Of a stretch of 64,000 nucleotides of DNA, positions 43,090-52,488 are shown piece by piece. A program made the position numbers and the translations under genes. How positions within the stretch are numbered: the stretch's first letter is position 1; every line of letters starts with the position of its first letter. The notes under the pieces were generated by a model. It made no database searches. It was given only the letters and a program-made list of their open reading frames with translations, and was not told the origin of the DNA. This DNA comes from Microvirga aerilata (GTDB lineage Bacteria; Pseudomonadota; Alphaproteobacteria; Rhizobiales; Beijerinckiaceae): positions 186,001 through 250,000 of the forward strand of contig NZ_JAEQMY010000001.1 of NCBI RefSeq assembly GCF_016743775.1, in the 5' to 3' direction.

Positions 43090-44286
43090 ATGGAACAGAC
43101 CTGGCGTTGGTTCGGACCTGACGATGTTGTCAAGCTTCCCCACATTCGTCAGACCGGCGCGACCGGGATCGTGACCGCCCTGCACCACATCCCCTATGGG
43201 GTGGTCTGGAGCATCGAGGAGATCGAGAAGCGCAAGGCGCTGATCGCCGCCGACGCTTCTCTCGGTCTCAGGTGGAGCGTGGTCGAGAGCCTGCCGATCC
43301 ATGAAAGCATCAAGATCGGCGAGGGCGACCTCACGCCCCTGTTCGACAATTACCGCCAGTCCCTGCGCAATCTTGCGGAGTGCGGAGTCACGACGGTCTG
43401 CTACAACTTCATGCCGGTGGTCGACTGGACCCGCACCGAGCTCGCCTACCCTCTTCCGGGCGGCGGAACGGCCCTGCGCTTCAACGCCCATGAGTATGCG
43501 GCCTTCGACTGCTTCATGCTCCAACGCCCCGGCGCCGAGGCCGAACAGTCCCCCGAAACCCTGGCTCGCGCCAAGGAATGGTATGACCGTTCGACGGAAG
43601 CCGACCGGCGCAAGCTGCTTTCCAACATCATGGCAGGCTTGCCGGGCGCCTACGACCGCTACGACATTCCGGGCCTGCGCGTGATGCTGGACCGCTACCG
43701 GGATATCGACACGGACGGCCTGCGCGAGAACCTCGCGCGCTTCCTGCGGGAGGTGATCCCGACGGCCGAGGAGGTGGGAATCCGCATGTGCATTCATCCC
43801 GACGATCCGCCGCGCCCTCTCATGGGCCTGCCCCGCATCGTCTCCAATGCGGACGATCTCGCCTTCATTCTCGGCGCGGTGGATTCGCCTGCGAACGGGA
43901 TCACGCTGTGCTCCGGCTCTCTCGGGGCCAACCCGGCCAACGACGTGCCTGCCATCGCGCGGCGCTTCGCGAACCGGATCTGGTTTGCTCATCTGCGCAA
44001 TGTGGCCAAGGAGCCGGACGGATCCTTCATGGAAGCGGACCACCTGGGCGGCGACACGGACATGGTGGCGGTCGTCACGGCTCTGCTGGAAGAGCAGAAC
44101 CGTCGCAAGGAAGCCGGCGACACGCACTGGCGCATCCCCATGCGTCCGGACCATGGCCACGAACTCTTGGACGATGTGGGCAAGCCCACTCACCCGGGCT
44201 ACCCGGCCATCGGCCGCCTGAAGGGTCTTGCCGAATTGCGCGGCGTGATGACCGCCGTCTCGGCGCTCCGCAACCTGCCGCTTTAG
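43090..44286 (+). CDS. uxuA: Mannonate dehydratase
   Basis: A 398-residue TIM-barrel enzyme, the usual UxuA size. MEQTWRWFGPDD at the start, NFMPVVDWTRT near 117 and CIHPDDPPRPLMGLPRI in the C-terminal half carry the metal ligands. It dehydrates D-mannonate to 2-keto-3-deoxy-D-gluconate, the same product as UxaA. AGGTGA-like ribosome-binding sequence precedes the ATG. It ends the plus-strand uronate genes. The kinase and aldolase for the product are not in the window. Confidence 0.92.
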   Translation: MEQTWRWFGPDDVVKLPHIRQTGATGIVTALHHIPYGVVWSIEEIEKRKALIAADASLGLRWSVVESLPIHESIKIGEGDLTPLFDNYRQSLRNLAECGVTTVCYNFMPVVDWTRTELAYPLPGGGTALRFNAHEYAAFDCFMLQRPGAEAEQSPETLARAKEWYDRSTEADRRKLLSNIMAGLPGAYDRYDIPGLRVMLDRYRDIDTDGLRENLARFLREVIPTAEEVGIRMCIHPDDPPRPLMGLPRIVSNADDLAFILGAVDSPANGITLCSGSLGANPANDVPAIARRFANRIWFAHLRNVAKEPDGSFMEADHLGGDTDMVAVVTALLEEQNRRKEAGDTHWRIPMRPDHGHELLDDVGKPTHPGYPAIGRLKGLAELRGVMTAVSALRNLPL

Positions 44287-44314
44287 GGCGGCAGGCCGGG
44301 ATCAGCGCCGCGGC

Positions 44315-45463
44315 CTACCCCAGGAGATCGCGCAGGGTGCGCAGGAACACCCTTGCGCCGATACCGATGAGATCGTCGGGAAAATCGTAGTCGGGATTGT
44401 GCAGGCTCGGGTGGTTCTCGCCCGCGCCGAGGAAGAACATCGCCGAGGAAGCGGTCTCGCCAAAGCGGCCGAAGTCCTCCGATGCGCGGATCGGAAGGCT
44501 GCCGCGGTCGAAGGGCACGCCCTCGGCCGTCAGAGCGCGCTGGAGGTGAGCCACCGCTTCCGGCGCGTTCTCGCAATGATGAAAGATGTCGTCGTAGGCA
44601 ATCTCGACGCCCAGCCCCTGCTCCCGCGCGCGGCTGAGCACAAGATGCTCGGCTCGCGCGCATAAATCCTCCATCCCCGCATCGGTGAGCGTGCGCAAGG
44701 TGGCCCAGATCTCGGCCCTGCCCGGAGCCACGCCGAAGGCCGCCTCGCCCACCTTCGCATGGGTGACGGTGATCATCGCAAAACCCTCATCCAGGGGGCC
44801 GCCCTCCCCAAGAGCCGTCAGGGCCGGCATCAGGTTGGCGACCGCATTCACCGGCGAAGTCCCGGTTTCCGGCATGGAGGCGTGAGCGGTCTTGCCGGAC
44901 AGCACGATGCGCATGCCTCTCGAGGCGCAATTGACCGGCCCATCGGCGAGCGCAACCTTGCCGAACGGCAATCCCGGCAGGTTGTGCAGGGCAAAGGCGT
45001 AGTCGGGAGCGATCTGGCGGAATTTCGGGTCCGCGACGACCGCGGCCGCGCCCGATCCGTCCTCTTCCGCCGGCTGGAACATCAGAACCACCCGGCCGCG
45101 CTGCGGACGCTGGCGGCCGAGAGCCCTCGCAAGGGCCGCGAGAATGGCCGTGTGCCCATCGTGCCCGCATAGATGCGCCTTGCCGGGGGTGGCGGAGCGA
45201 TGGGGAGCGCTGGAGATCTCTTCGATGGGCAGGCCGTCGAGTTCCGAGCGCACCATCACGGTGGGGCCGGGTGCGCGGCCGTCATAGATCGCCGCAACCC
45301 CGTGCCCGCCCAGACCCGTGATGATCCGGTCGGGGCCGGTGGATTTCAGGAAGGCCTGAACCTCGCGCGCGGTCTGCGCCTCCTCCCGCGACAGCTCGGG
45401 CATGCGGTGGAGCTTGCGCCGAAAGGCAACCAGCTCGACCATGTCTTGGTTGGTCAGGACCAT
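44315..45463 (-). CDS. M20 family amidohydrolase (hippurate hydrolase-like)
   Basis: A 382-residue zinc/manganese peptidase-fold enzyme. The metal site is CGHDGH (His101, Asp102, His104), the catalytic acid pair is in PAEEDGSG near 135-142, and a dimerisation domain is inserted in the second half. Relatives hydrolyse N-acyl amino acids, hippurate or IAA-amino acid conjugates. The ATG at 45463 has GGAGAGG six bases before it. It converges on uxuA and has no other linked gene, so the substrate is unknown. Confidence 0.87.
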   Translation of the reverse strand: MVLTNQDMVELVAFRRKLHRMPELSREEAQTAREVQAFLKSTGPDRIITGLGGHGVAAIYDGRAPGPTVMVRSELDGLPIEEISSAPHRSATPGKAHLCGHDGHTAILAALARALGRQRPQRGRVVLMFQPAEEDGSGAAAVVADPKFRQIAPDYAFALHNLPGLPFGKVALADGPVNCASRGMRIVLSGKTAHASMPETGTSPVNAVANLMPALTALGEGGPLDEGFAMITVTHAKVGEAAFGVAPGRAEIWATLRTLTDAGMEDLCARAEHLVLSRAREQGLGVEIAYDDIFHHCENAPEAVAHLQRALTAEGVPFDRGSLPIRASEDFGRFGETASSAMFFLGAGENHPSLHNPDYDFPDDLIGIGARVFLRTLRDLLG

Positions 45464-45683
45464 GGACGACCTCTCCGTCAAAGCCTATGGAGGCAGGGCC
45501 GGTCCGGCCGCGACTCGCAACCCTGTTCAGGCAGACGGTTATGGCTCAAACACCGCCGGATGGGCAACCCTGCCGATCGTTGCGGCAAGGTGATCGCCCA
45601 GGTGACGACGGGCTGCAGGCGAGGTTGATGCGCCTCTCCGGGCCCTATAGGTTCGGCATGGCTTATCGCGATTGACAAAAATC

Positions 45684-46562
45684 ATGAACCTCTTCGTCTT
45701 CGGGCTCGGCTACACGGCTCAGCAGTTCATCGCAACCTACCGGCACCGTTTCTCGCAGGTCTGCGGCACGTCTCGCACTCCCAGAAAGCTTCGAATCCCG
45801 GAGGAGACAGAGGTTGAGGCCTACCGCTTCGACGGCACGGACCACGATCCTCGGGTCGTCGAACAGCTTGCCCGAACGGACGCCGTTCTGGTTTCCATCC
45901 CGCCTGCCGGTGGGGCGGATCCCGTGCTGGAGGCGTTCTCCCAAGCCATTGCAGCGGCTCCTCGCCTGCGCTGGGTCGGCTATCTGTCGACGGTTGGGGT
46001 CTATGGCAATGCGGACGGCGACTGGGTGGATGAGACGTCAGCGCTCAACCCGGCAAGCGACCGCTCCCGCCACCGCATCGCTGCGGAGCGGCAATGGCTC
46101 GAACTCGGGCAGAACTCTCCGTTCGCGGTCCGGATCTTTCGCCTTGCCGGCATCTATGGACCCGGCCGCAATGCGCTCTTGAAGGTTGCGGACGGCACGG
46201 CCAAGCGCATCGTCAAGCCGGGACAGGTGTTCAACCGGATTCATACGGCGGATATCGCGCAGGTCCTGATGGCATCGATGGAGAACCCCGGCAGCGGCAA
46301 AGCGGTCTACAACGTGGCCGATGACGAGCCGGGCCCGCCTCAGGACGTGATCGCCTATGCGGCGGAACTCCTCGGCGTCGCGCCTCCCCCGGAGGTGCCG
46401 TTCGAGACGGCCGAGCAAACCCCGATGGCGCGCGCCTTCTACGAGGACAACAAGCGCGTGCGGAACACCCGCATCAAGACGGAGCTCGGCGTGACGTTGC
46501 GCTATCCCACATACCGTCACGGCCTCGACGCGCTCTTCGAGGCCGGAGAAGGCGTGGGATAA
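45684..46562 (+). CDS. NAD-binding SDR-fold protein (YeeZ-like)
   Basis: A 292-residue Rossmann protein. The nucleotide loop is FGLGYTAQQF at the N-terminus, and YLSTVGVYGNADGDWVDE follows the central strand. This is the atypical SDR group that includes YeeZ, related to sugar epimerases. The usual catalytic Tyr-xxx-Lys is not obvious: the segment after VDET reads SRHRIAAERQW. So it may bind NAD(P) without ordinary SDR catalysis. A TTG 12 bases upstream is an alternative start. Function unknown. Confidence 0.75.
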   Translation: MNLFVFGLGYTAQQFIATYRHRFSQVCGTSRTPRKLRIPEETEVEAYRFDGTDHDPRVVEQLARTDAVLVSIPPAGGADPVLEAFSQAIAAAPRLRWVGYLSTVGVYGNADGDWVDETSALNPASDRSRHRIAAERQWLELGQNSPFAVRIFRLAGIYGPGRNALLKVADGTAKRIVKPGQVFNRIHTADIAQVLMASMENPGSGKAVYNVADDEPGPPQDVIAYAAELLGVAPPPEVPFETAEQTPMARAFYEDNKRVRNTRIKTELGVTLRYPTYRHGLDALFEAGEGVG

Positions 46563-46571
46563 GGCGGGAGC

Positions 46572-47531
46572 TTACTCCTGCAGGGCCGCCCACATTTCCC
46601 GGTCCCGCTCGGCGGTCCAGATCACCGGATGATCGATGCCCGACGCCTCGTCATAGGCGCGAGAGACGTTGAAGGGCAGGCAATGTTCGTAGATGGCGAA
46701 CGAGCCGAATTTCGGATCCATGACCTCCCGCGCTGCCGCAAAGGTCTCCTTCAAGGAGCGGCCACGGGCCACGGACAGCTCGGCTGCGCCATAAAGGCTG
46801 GTGACGAAGTCGCGGGTCATTGCAACCGCCTCGCGCACCTGCCGCTCGCCCTGGAGCGCATCGCCGCGTCCCGGAGCGATGGCCCTGGGCTGGAAATCGA
46901 GGATGGCGTCGAGGGTCAACGGCCATTCGCGCAGATGCGCATCGCCGCAATAGCAGGCGGAGTGGTATTCGACGAGATCGCCCGTGAACATCACCTCGGC
47001 ATCCGGCACCCAGGCCACGATGTCGCCGGCCGTATGCCCGGCGCCCAGATGGAACAGCTTGACCTCACGCTTGCCGAGAAACACGCTCATGCCGCTCTCG
47101 AAGGTCATGGTGGGCCAGGTCAGCCCTTCGGGAATGCTGTTCTCGCCACGGAACAGGCGCGGGAAGCGACCGATCTCGGAAGCCTTGTCCTGCTCGCCGC
47201 GCTCGACGATCAGATCGTAGGTGGCGTTGGATGCGATGATGCCTTGTGCCTTGTAGGCGGAGGCGCCGAGCACACGCACCGCATGATAGTGGGAGAGCAC
47301 CACGTACTTGATCGGCTTGTCCGTCACGCTGCGTACGCGGGCGATCACATCCTCGGCCATGGCTGGGGTGGCCTGAGCGTCGATGACCATGCAGCCGTCG
47401 TCGCCGATAATGATGCCGGTGTTCGGGTCGCCCTCGGCCGTATAGGCGTAGAGATCGGGCCCGATCTCGGTAAACGACACCGTCTTCTCCGACAGATCCC
47501 CGGTCGACGCGAAGGCTTTAGCTGTCATCAT
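46572..47531 (-). CDS. MBL-fold metallohydrolase with atypical metal motif
   Basis: A 319-residue metallo-beta-lactamase-fold protein. The expected HxHxDH zinc motif appears as HYHAVR (81-86), lacking the Asp and last His. GHTAGD and FTGDLVEYH further on are conserved. Many Rhizobiales proteins share the HYHAVRVLG form, so the change is probably fixed in the subgroup rather than damage. With only one zinc site intact, chemistry may differ from glyoxalase II-type enzymes. Two adjacent ATGs (47531 and 47528) follow GGGAG. No signal peptide is seen. Confidence 0.78.
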   Translation of the reverse strand: MMTAKAFASTGDLSEKTVSFTEIGPDLYAYTAEGDPNTGIIIGDDGCMVIDAQATPAMAEDVIARVRSVTDKPIKYVVLSHYHAVRVLGASAYKAQGIIASNATYDLIVERGEQDKASEIGRFPRLFRGENSIPEGLTWPTMTFESGMSVFLGKREVKLFHLGAGHTAGDIVAWVPDAEVMFTGDLVEYHSACYCGDAHLREWPLTLDAILDFQPRAIAPGRGDALQGERQVREAVAMTRDFVTSLYGAAELSVARGRSLKETFAAAREVMDPKFGSFAIYEHCLPFNVSRAYDEASGIDHPVIWTAERDREMWAALQE

Positions 47532-47947
47532 GTGTCTCCCGATTAACCGCTGGCGCCGGCCTGGCCCTGAGGCGGTATTGTCCGCCGGCACGACATTCCG
47601 GGCTTCGTCGCGAACGTAACCGTCGTTTTTGTAACCGACAACAACGACTCAACGGCAATCGTCTCCGGAAGCCTCAAGGCTCGGAGGGGAAAACCCGACA
47701 GCTGAGCTTCATCCGAACATGTCGAGGAACAGGCATGGACCAGAGCGTTAGGCCGCGCCGGTGCGGCTGCCAAAGCAGCATATGCGACTAAGGAATGAGC
47801 ATGAATTGATTAACGAACCACCGCCGAACCAGTTGCATATTGGTTCGGTCTCTGGTTAGCTTGATTTCAAGGAAGCCGAAATTCACGAAAGGAACATGCG
47901 TGAACCACGGCCTTGACAGTAAGATTGGTTCGCCAGAGGCGAATCCT
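47532..47947. promoter_or_regulatory. Regulatory gap with an array of GAACCA/TGGTTC half-sites
   Basis: 416 bases between the divergent MBL and GntR genes. GAACCA occurs at 47815-47820, 47826-47831 and 47902-47907; TGGTTC occurs at 47841-47846 and 47936-47941; TGGTTA is at 47853-47858. The pair at 47826-47846 forms a clean inverted repeat with a 9-base spacer, typical of a GntR operator. Closer to the MBL gene, GTAACCG is repeated at 47616-47622 and 47631-47637, centres 15 bases apart. The sites lie before the chosen regulator start and suggest autoregulation. Confidence 0.6.
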
Positions 47948-48724
47948 ATGGTCAGCCCCGAGCCTCTGTCGGACAGCTCCAACTCCGCCCTTGTGCGACT
48001 GCGGGCACTTCTGGACGAGAGCTCTTTCGACGGTGAGCAGCGTCTGCCTGCCGAGCGGGTGCTGGCGGCGCAGATCGGCATCGGCCGCCGGGCGCTGCGG
48101 CGGGCGCTCGAGGTGCTGGAGGCCGAGGGGCGGATCTGGCGTCACCAGGGCAAGGGGACATTTCTGGGCCCGCGGCCCGCTCGTGCTCCGACGAGCCTGG
48201 ACGAATTGTCAAAACGCACTCACCCCCTCGAGGTGATGGACGTTCGCCTGGAGATCGAGCCCGCTCTTGCCCGGCTTGCAGCCATGCGTGCCACGAACGG
48301 CGATATCGAGCGTCTCCTTCACTTGGCCGAAAAGACGGCGTCCAGCTCCGATGCGGATGGGCGCGAGCTCTGGGACAGCGCCTTGCATCGCACCATCGCG
48401 GAGGCCGCAGGCAACAGCCTTCTCCTCGCGATCTTCGATCTGGTCGACCGGATCCGCCAGGACACAACCTGGCGGCTCCTGCGCGAGCGCGCTCGCTCGG
48501 GCAACAGGCAGCAGCTCTATGTCGAGCAGCACCGCCGGGTCATCGCCGCCATCGCCCAGCGCGAGGCTCATGCGGCGGAGCAGGCCATGCGCGAACATCT
48601 CGAACTTGTGCGCGATAGCCTTCTCAAAGTCATGACGAGCCCCCTGCCCGCCCGCATCGATGGTGAGATTCCGGCAAAAATGATGTCAGCAAACACCAAG
48701 AATGAGCGTCACCATGGGACATGA
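47948..48724 (+). CDS. GntR/FadR-type transcriptional regulator of the peptide operon
   Basis: A 258-residue regulator. The winged helix (about 15-80) has LPAERVLAAQIGIGRRALRRALEVLEAEGRI and the wing HQGKGTFLG, followed by an FCD domain with DSALHRTIAEAAGN and EQHRRVIAAI. I start at the ATG at 47948, after the half-site array; a GTG at 47900 with AAAGGA before it is possible but would sit inside that array. Its last 23 bases overlap the first transporter gene, so it heads and probably controls the operon, with a peptide or amino-acid ligand. Confidence 0.82.
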   Translation: MVSPEPLSDSSNSALVRLRALLDESSFDGEQRLPAERVLAAQIGIGRRALRRALEVLEAEGRIWRHQGKGTFLGPRPARAPTSLDELSKRTHPLEVMDVRLEIEPALARLAAMRATNGDIERLLHLAEKTASSSDADGRELWDSALHRTIAEAAGNSLLLAIFDLVDRIRQDTTWRLLRERARSGNRQQLYVEQHRRVIAAIAQREAHAAEQAMREHLELVRDSLLKVMTSPLPARIDGEIPAKMMSANTKNERHHGT

Positions 48725-49775
48725 AGCGGCGCGGCAGCCGATCACAGACATTCGCGGTTCAGGCGCATCCGCTTCGGCCGCTCAGCCACCGCTGCTGAGC
48801 GTTCAAGGCCTGTCCATCCGTTTCGACGGCGCGCCCAAGGGCGTGAACGTGGTCGACGACGTGTCCTTCTCGGTGAGCAAGGGCAAGACCCTGTGCATCG
48901 TGGGCGAATCCGGATGCGGCAAGAGCGTCACGTCGCTCGCCCTCATGGGTCTCCTGCCCACCCCGCCAGCACGGATCGTTGCAGGCACCGCCATGTTCGA
49001 CGGACGGGACCTGCTGACGCTGTCCGAGCGTGAAAGGGCGGACCTCCGCGGCGACCGCATGGCCATGATCTTCCAGGAGCCCATGACCTCCCTCAACCCG
49101 GCCTTCACCATCGGCGACCAGATCGCGGAAGGAATCGTCCGGCACCGGAAGGTCTCGAAGGCCGAGGCCATGGAGCGGGCTTTGGACATGCTCAGGAAGG
49201 TGCGCATCCCCGCGCCTGAAAAGCGCCTGCGCGCCTACCCGCATGAAATGTCCGGCGGCATGCGCCAGCGCGTCATGATCGCCATGGCGCTTGCCAACGA
49301 TCCGCAACTGCTCATCGCCGACGAGCCGACCACCGCGCTCGACGTGACGATCCAGGCCCAGATCCTCACCCTCATCCGCCGCCTCCAGGAGGAGACGGGC
49401 ACGGCCATGATCCTCATCACCCACGATCTCGGCGTTGTGGCCGAAGTCGCCGACGAGGTAGCCGTGATGTATGCGGGACACGTGGTGGAAACCGGGCCTG
49501 TCGAAGCCATCTTCGAGGATCCGCAGCACCCCTACACCATCGGCCTCATGGGCTCCGTTCCGTCGCTCGGCCGCCGACAGGGGAAGCTGGCGACGATCCG
49601 CGGCACGGTTCCGCCGGCGGAGTTGATGCCCAAGGGCTGCCGCTTCACCCCACGCTGCCCCTTCTCGGACGACCACTGCGCGAACGACCTTCCGCCGCTC
49701 GGCGAAATCAGACCAGGGCACCAAGCGCGATGCTGGTACGCCCCCCTCGAACAGAAGCGTGGAGCAGCCGCATGA
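48702..49775 (+). CDS. Peptide ABC transporter ATP-binding protein (DppD-like)
   Basis: A 357-residue ATPase of the oligopeptide/dipeptide/nickel family. Walker A GESGCGKS is at 68-75, the signature MSGGMRQRV follows, and the C-terminal oligopeptide-transporter domain has [10 protein letters not shown] with its cysteine cluster. The first 30 residues are variable. It overlaps the regulator gene and, by four bases, the second ATPase gene. This translational coupling ties regulator and importer together. Confidence 0.88.
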   Translation: MSVTMGHEAARQPITDIRGSGASASAAQPPLLSVQGLSIRFDGAPKGVNVVDDVSFSVSKGKTLCIVGESGCGKSVTSLALMGLLPTPPARIVAGTAMFDGRDLLTLSERERADLRGDRMAMIFQEPMTSLNPAFTIGDQIAEGIVRHRKVSKAEAMERALDMLRKVRIPAPEKRLRAYPHEMSGGMRQRVMIAMALANDPQLLIADEPTTALDVTIQAQILTLIRRLQEETGTAMILITHDLGVVAEVADEVAVMYAGHVVETGPVEAIFEDPQHPYTIGLMGSVPSLGRRQGKLATIRGTVPPAELMPKGCRFTPRCPFSDDHCANDLPPLGEIRPGHQARCWYAPLEQKRGAAA

Positions 49776-50875
49776 CCCTCACGGCAGCGACCGACGACAT
49801 CATCCTTGAAAGCGTCGACCTCAAGAAGCATTTCGGCAGCGGCGGCCTGCTGTCCTCTCCCACCGTCGTGCGCGCGGTCGACGGGGTTTCCCTCGGCGTT
49901 CGGCGCGGCGAGACCTTTGCCGTCGTGGGCGAGTCCGGCTGTGGGAAATCGACCCTGGGCCGCCTCCTCCTGCGGCTCATCGAGCCGACCGGCGGCGACG
50001 TGCGCTACGAGGGGCAATCCATCCTCAAGCTGAACAAGAGCGAGCTGCGCAAACTACGCCGCGAACTTCAGATCATCTTTCAGGATCCTTACGCCTCGCT
50101 CAACCCGCGCATGAATGTGGGCGACATCATCGCGGAGCCCATCTGGCTGCACAAGCTCGCGGGCGGCAAGGAAAAGCGCGAGCGCGTGACCGACCTCATG
50201 CGGACGGTGGGATTGCTCCCCACCCACGCGGACCGTTATCCGCACGAGTTCTCGGGCGGCCAGCGGCAGCGCATCGGCATCGCGCGGGCCCTGGCCGGCG
50301 ATCCGAAGCTGATCATCGGCGACGAGCCGGTTTCGGCGCTCGACGTGTCGATCCAGGCGCAGATCATCAACCTGCTGGAAGACCTGAAGGATCGCTTCGG
50401 CCTGACCCTCGTCATCGTGGCCCACGACCTGGCCGTCATCCGGCACATGAGCGACCGGGTCGCCGTGATGTATCTCGGCGAGATCATGGAAATGTCGGAG
50501 ACAGATGCGCTCTTCGACAATCCGCTTCACCCCTACACCCAGGCGCTTCTCGCGGCGATCCCGGTTCCGAGCCCTTCGAACCGACAGCCGAAAGCCCTGC
50601 TCCACGGGGACGTGCCGAGCCCTGCGGCTCCACCCTCGGGCTGCCGCTTCCACACGCGCTGCCCTCATGCCCGCCCTGTCTGCAAGGAGCAGCACCCCGC
50701 TCTCGAGGAAGCGCCCGATGGGCGGCGGGTCGCCTGCCATTTCTGGCGCGAAATCCAGGGGGCGGGCGCTGGCTCCATCAGCGCGCCGCCCCCGAGCCCG
50801 GCGCTCGCCAAGCGCCTGGCGCTCTACCAAACTTGGCGTGAACGGCAGGATAAGGCCGTCACGACGAGCCCTTGA
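49772..50875 (+). CDS. Peptide ABC transporter ATP-binding protein (DppF-like)
   Basis: A 367-residue partner ATPase. Walker A GESGCGKS is at 53-60, signature [14 protein letters not shown], and the C-terminal region has [13 protein letters not shown]. The ATG overlaps the DppD-like stop (ATGA). The frame is open further upstream but that is inside the previous gene. It would form a heterodimer with the DppD-like protein. Confidence 0.88.
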   Translation: MTLTAATDDIILESVDLKKHFGSGGLLSSPTVVRAVDGVSLGVRRGETFAVVGESGCGKSTLGRLLLRLIEPTGGDVRYEGQSILKLNKSELRKLRRELQIIFQDPYASLNPRMNVGDIIAEPIWLHKLAGGKEKRERVTDLMRTVGLLPTHADRYPHEFSGGQRQRIGIARALAGDPKLIIGDEPVSALDVSIQAQIINLLEDLKDRFGLTLVIVAHDLAVIRHMSDRVAVMYLGEIMEMSETDALFDNPLHPYTQALLAAIPVPSPSNRQPKALLHGDVPSPAAPPSGCRFHTRCPHARPVCKEQHPALEEAPDGRRVACHFWREIQGAGAGSISAPPPSPALAKRLALYQTWRERQDKAVTTSP

Positions 50876-50917
50876 GGCCGCAAGACGTATCCAGAGGAAG
50901 ACTTGGAGGACACCAGA

Positions 50918-52417
50918 ATGAAGAAACGACTTCTGATTGCTTTGGCAGCCGGGCTCCTGATGAGCACGGCAGCCTCCGCGCAGACCCTGCGCATCGGCCT
51001 GAACGAAGACCCCGATGTGCTCGATCCGCACCGCGCGCGCACCTTCGTCGGGCGCATCGTGTTCACGTCCCTGTGCAACAAGCTCGTCGACATCACCCCC
51101 GACCTGAAGTTCACGCCCGAGCTGGCAACCGAGTGGCAGTGGGGCGACGACGGCAAGTCGCTGACCTTCAAGCTGCGCCCCGGCGCGAAGTTCCACGACG
51201 GTGAGCCCGTGAATGCGGCTGCCGTGAAGGCCAATATCGACCGCGCCCGCACCCTGCCGGACAGCTTGCGCAAGAGCGAGCTTACCTCGGTCGACAATGT
51301 CGAGGCCGTGGACGACCTGACCGTGAAGGTGAACCTGTCCCGCGCGGATGCGACCCTGCTGTCCCAGCTCTCCGACCGCGCCGGCATGATCATGTCGCCG
51401 AAGGCGCTGGCCTCAGCCGATTTCGGCCAGAAACCGGTCTGCTCGGGTCCCTACAAGTTCGTTGAGCGCGTTCAGAACGACCGCATCGTGCTGGAGAAGT
51501 TCGCTGACCATTGGGACGCCAAGAACTTCAATTTCGAGCGCATCGTGTTCCAGCCCATCCCGGACACGACCGTGCGCCTAGCCAACCTGCGCTCCGGCAA
51601 TCTCGATCTCCTCGAGCGTTTGGCGCCGAGCGACGTTCCGGCCGCAAAAGGCGACACCAACCTGGTCTTCGCGCCGGTCTCCGGCATCGGCTACCAGGGC
51701 CTGACCATCAACACCAACAACGGCGAGCGCGCCAAGAGCCCGTTGGGGCAGGACAAGCGCGTCCGGCAGGCGCTTGAATTCTCAATCGACCGTAATGTCA
51801 TCAACGAGGTCGTCGGCGCAGGCATCTTCCCACCCGCTGGCCAGCCCTTCCCGGAGGCCAGTCCCTACAACAACCCGAAGTTCAAGGCCAACGAGCGCGA
51901 TGTCGCCAAGGCGAAGCAGCTTCTGAAGGAAGCCGGCGTTGATCGCGTGAAGTTCGAGCTCACCTTCGGCACCAGCACCACGACCCAGCAGATCGCCGAG
52001 ATCATCCAGGCCATGGCGGCCGAGAGCGGCTTCGACATCTCCCTGCGTCCGACCGAGTTCGCGGCCATGCAGAAGGAAGCCCAAGCCGGCAACTTCGACG
52101 TGAACGTGATCGGCTGGTCGGGACGCGTCGATCCTGACGGCAACATCCACCCCTTCGTCTCCTGCAAGGGCGCACTGAACGACGGGAAGTATTGCAACGA
52201 GCAGGTCGACAAGCTCCTCAACGAGGCCCGGGTCACCAATGATGAAGCCAAGCGCAAGCAGCTCTACGATGCGGCGCAGGAAATCCTGCAGCAGGACTTG
52301 CCGATCATCTACACCTACTACCAGCCCTGGCCCTTCGTTCACACGAAGAAGGTGCAGAACTTCAAGCCTTACCCGGACGGCATGATCCGCCTGAAGGGCG
52401 TGAAGTTCGCCTCCTGA
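50918..52417 (+). CDS. Peptide ABC transporter periplasmic binding protein (DppA/GsiB-like)
   Basis: A 499-residue family 5 binding protein. A signal peptide runs to about residue 21 (MKKRLL..., ending in ASAQT). RIGLNEDPDVLDPHRAR at the mature start and the YxxQ-type C-terminal region fit Dpp/Opp/Gsi proteins. GGAGG lies nine bases before the ATG. The neighbouring gamma-glutamyltransferase suggests glutathione or another gamma-glutamyl peptide as ligand; the family also binds dipeptides, and this is inference. A stem-loop follows the gene. Confidence 0.87.
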   Translation: MKKRLLIALAAGLLMSTAASAQTLRIGLNEDPDVLDPHRARTFVGRIVFTSLCNKLVDITPDLKFTPELATEWQWGDDGKSLTFKLRPGAKFHDGEPVNAAAVKANIDRARTLPDSLRKSELTSVDNVEAVDDLTVKVNLSRADATLLSQLSDRAGMIMSPKALASADFGQKPVCSGPYKFVERVQNDRIVLEKFADHWDAKNFNFERIVFQPIPDTTVRLANLRSGNLDLLERLAPSDVPAAKGDTNLVFAPVSGIGYQGLTINTNNGERAKSPLGQDKRVRQALEFSIDRNVINEVVGAGIFPPAGQPFPEASPYNNPKFKANERDVAKAKQLLKEAGVDRVKFELTFGTSTTTQQIAEIIQAMAAESGFDISLRPTEFAAMQKEAQAGNFDVNVIGWSGRVDPDGNIHPFVSCKGALNDGKYCNEQVDKLLNEARVTNDEAKRKQLYDAAQEILQQDLPIIYTYYQPWPFVHTKKVQNFKPYPDGMIRLKGVKFAS

Positions 52418-52435
52418 TAACCTGACAAGTCGCGG

Positions 52436-52454
52436 GCCCGGCTCGAAGCCGGGC
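52436..52454 (+). terminator. Intra-operon stem-loop after the peptide-binding protein gene
   Basis: Perfect 8-base stem (GCCCGGCT and complement) with a 3-base loop, 18 bases after the stop. No T-run follows. Like the structure after aapJ, it may stabilise the binding-protein message above the membrane genes. Confidence 0.5.
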
Positions 52455-52488
52455 GCGTCCCACCCCTCCGATGCGGGTTCATGGGCCG

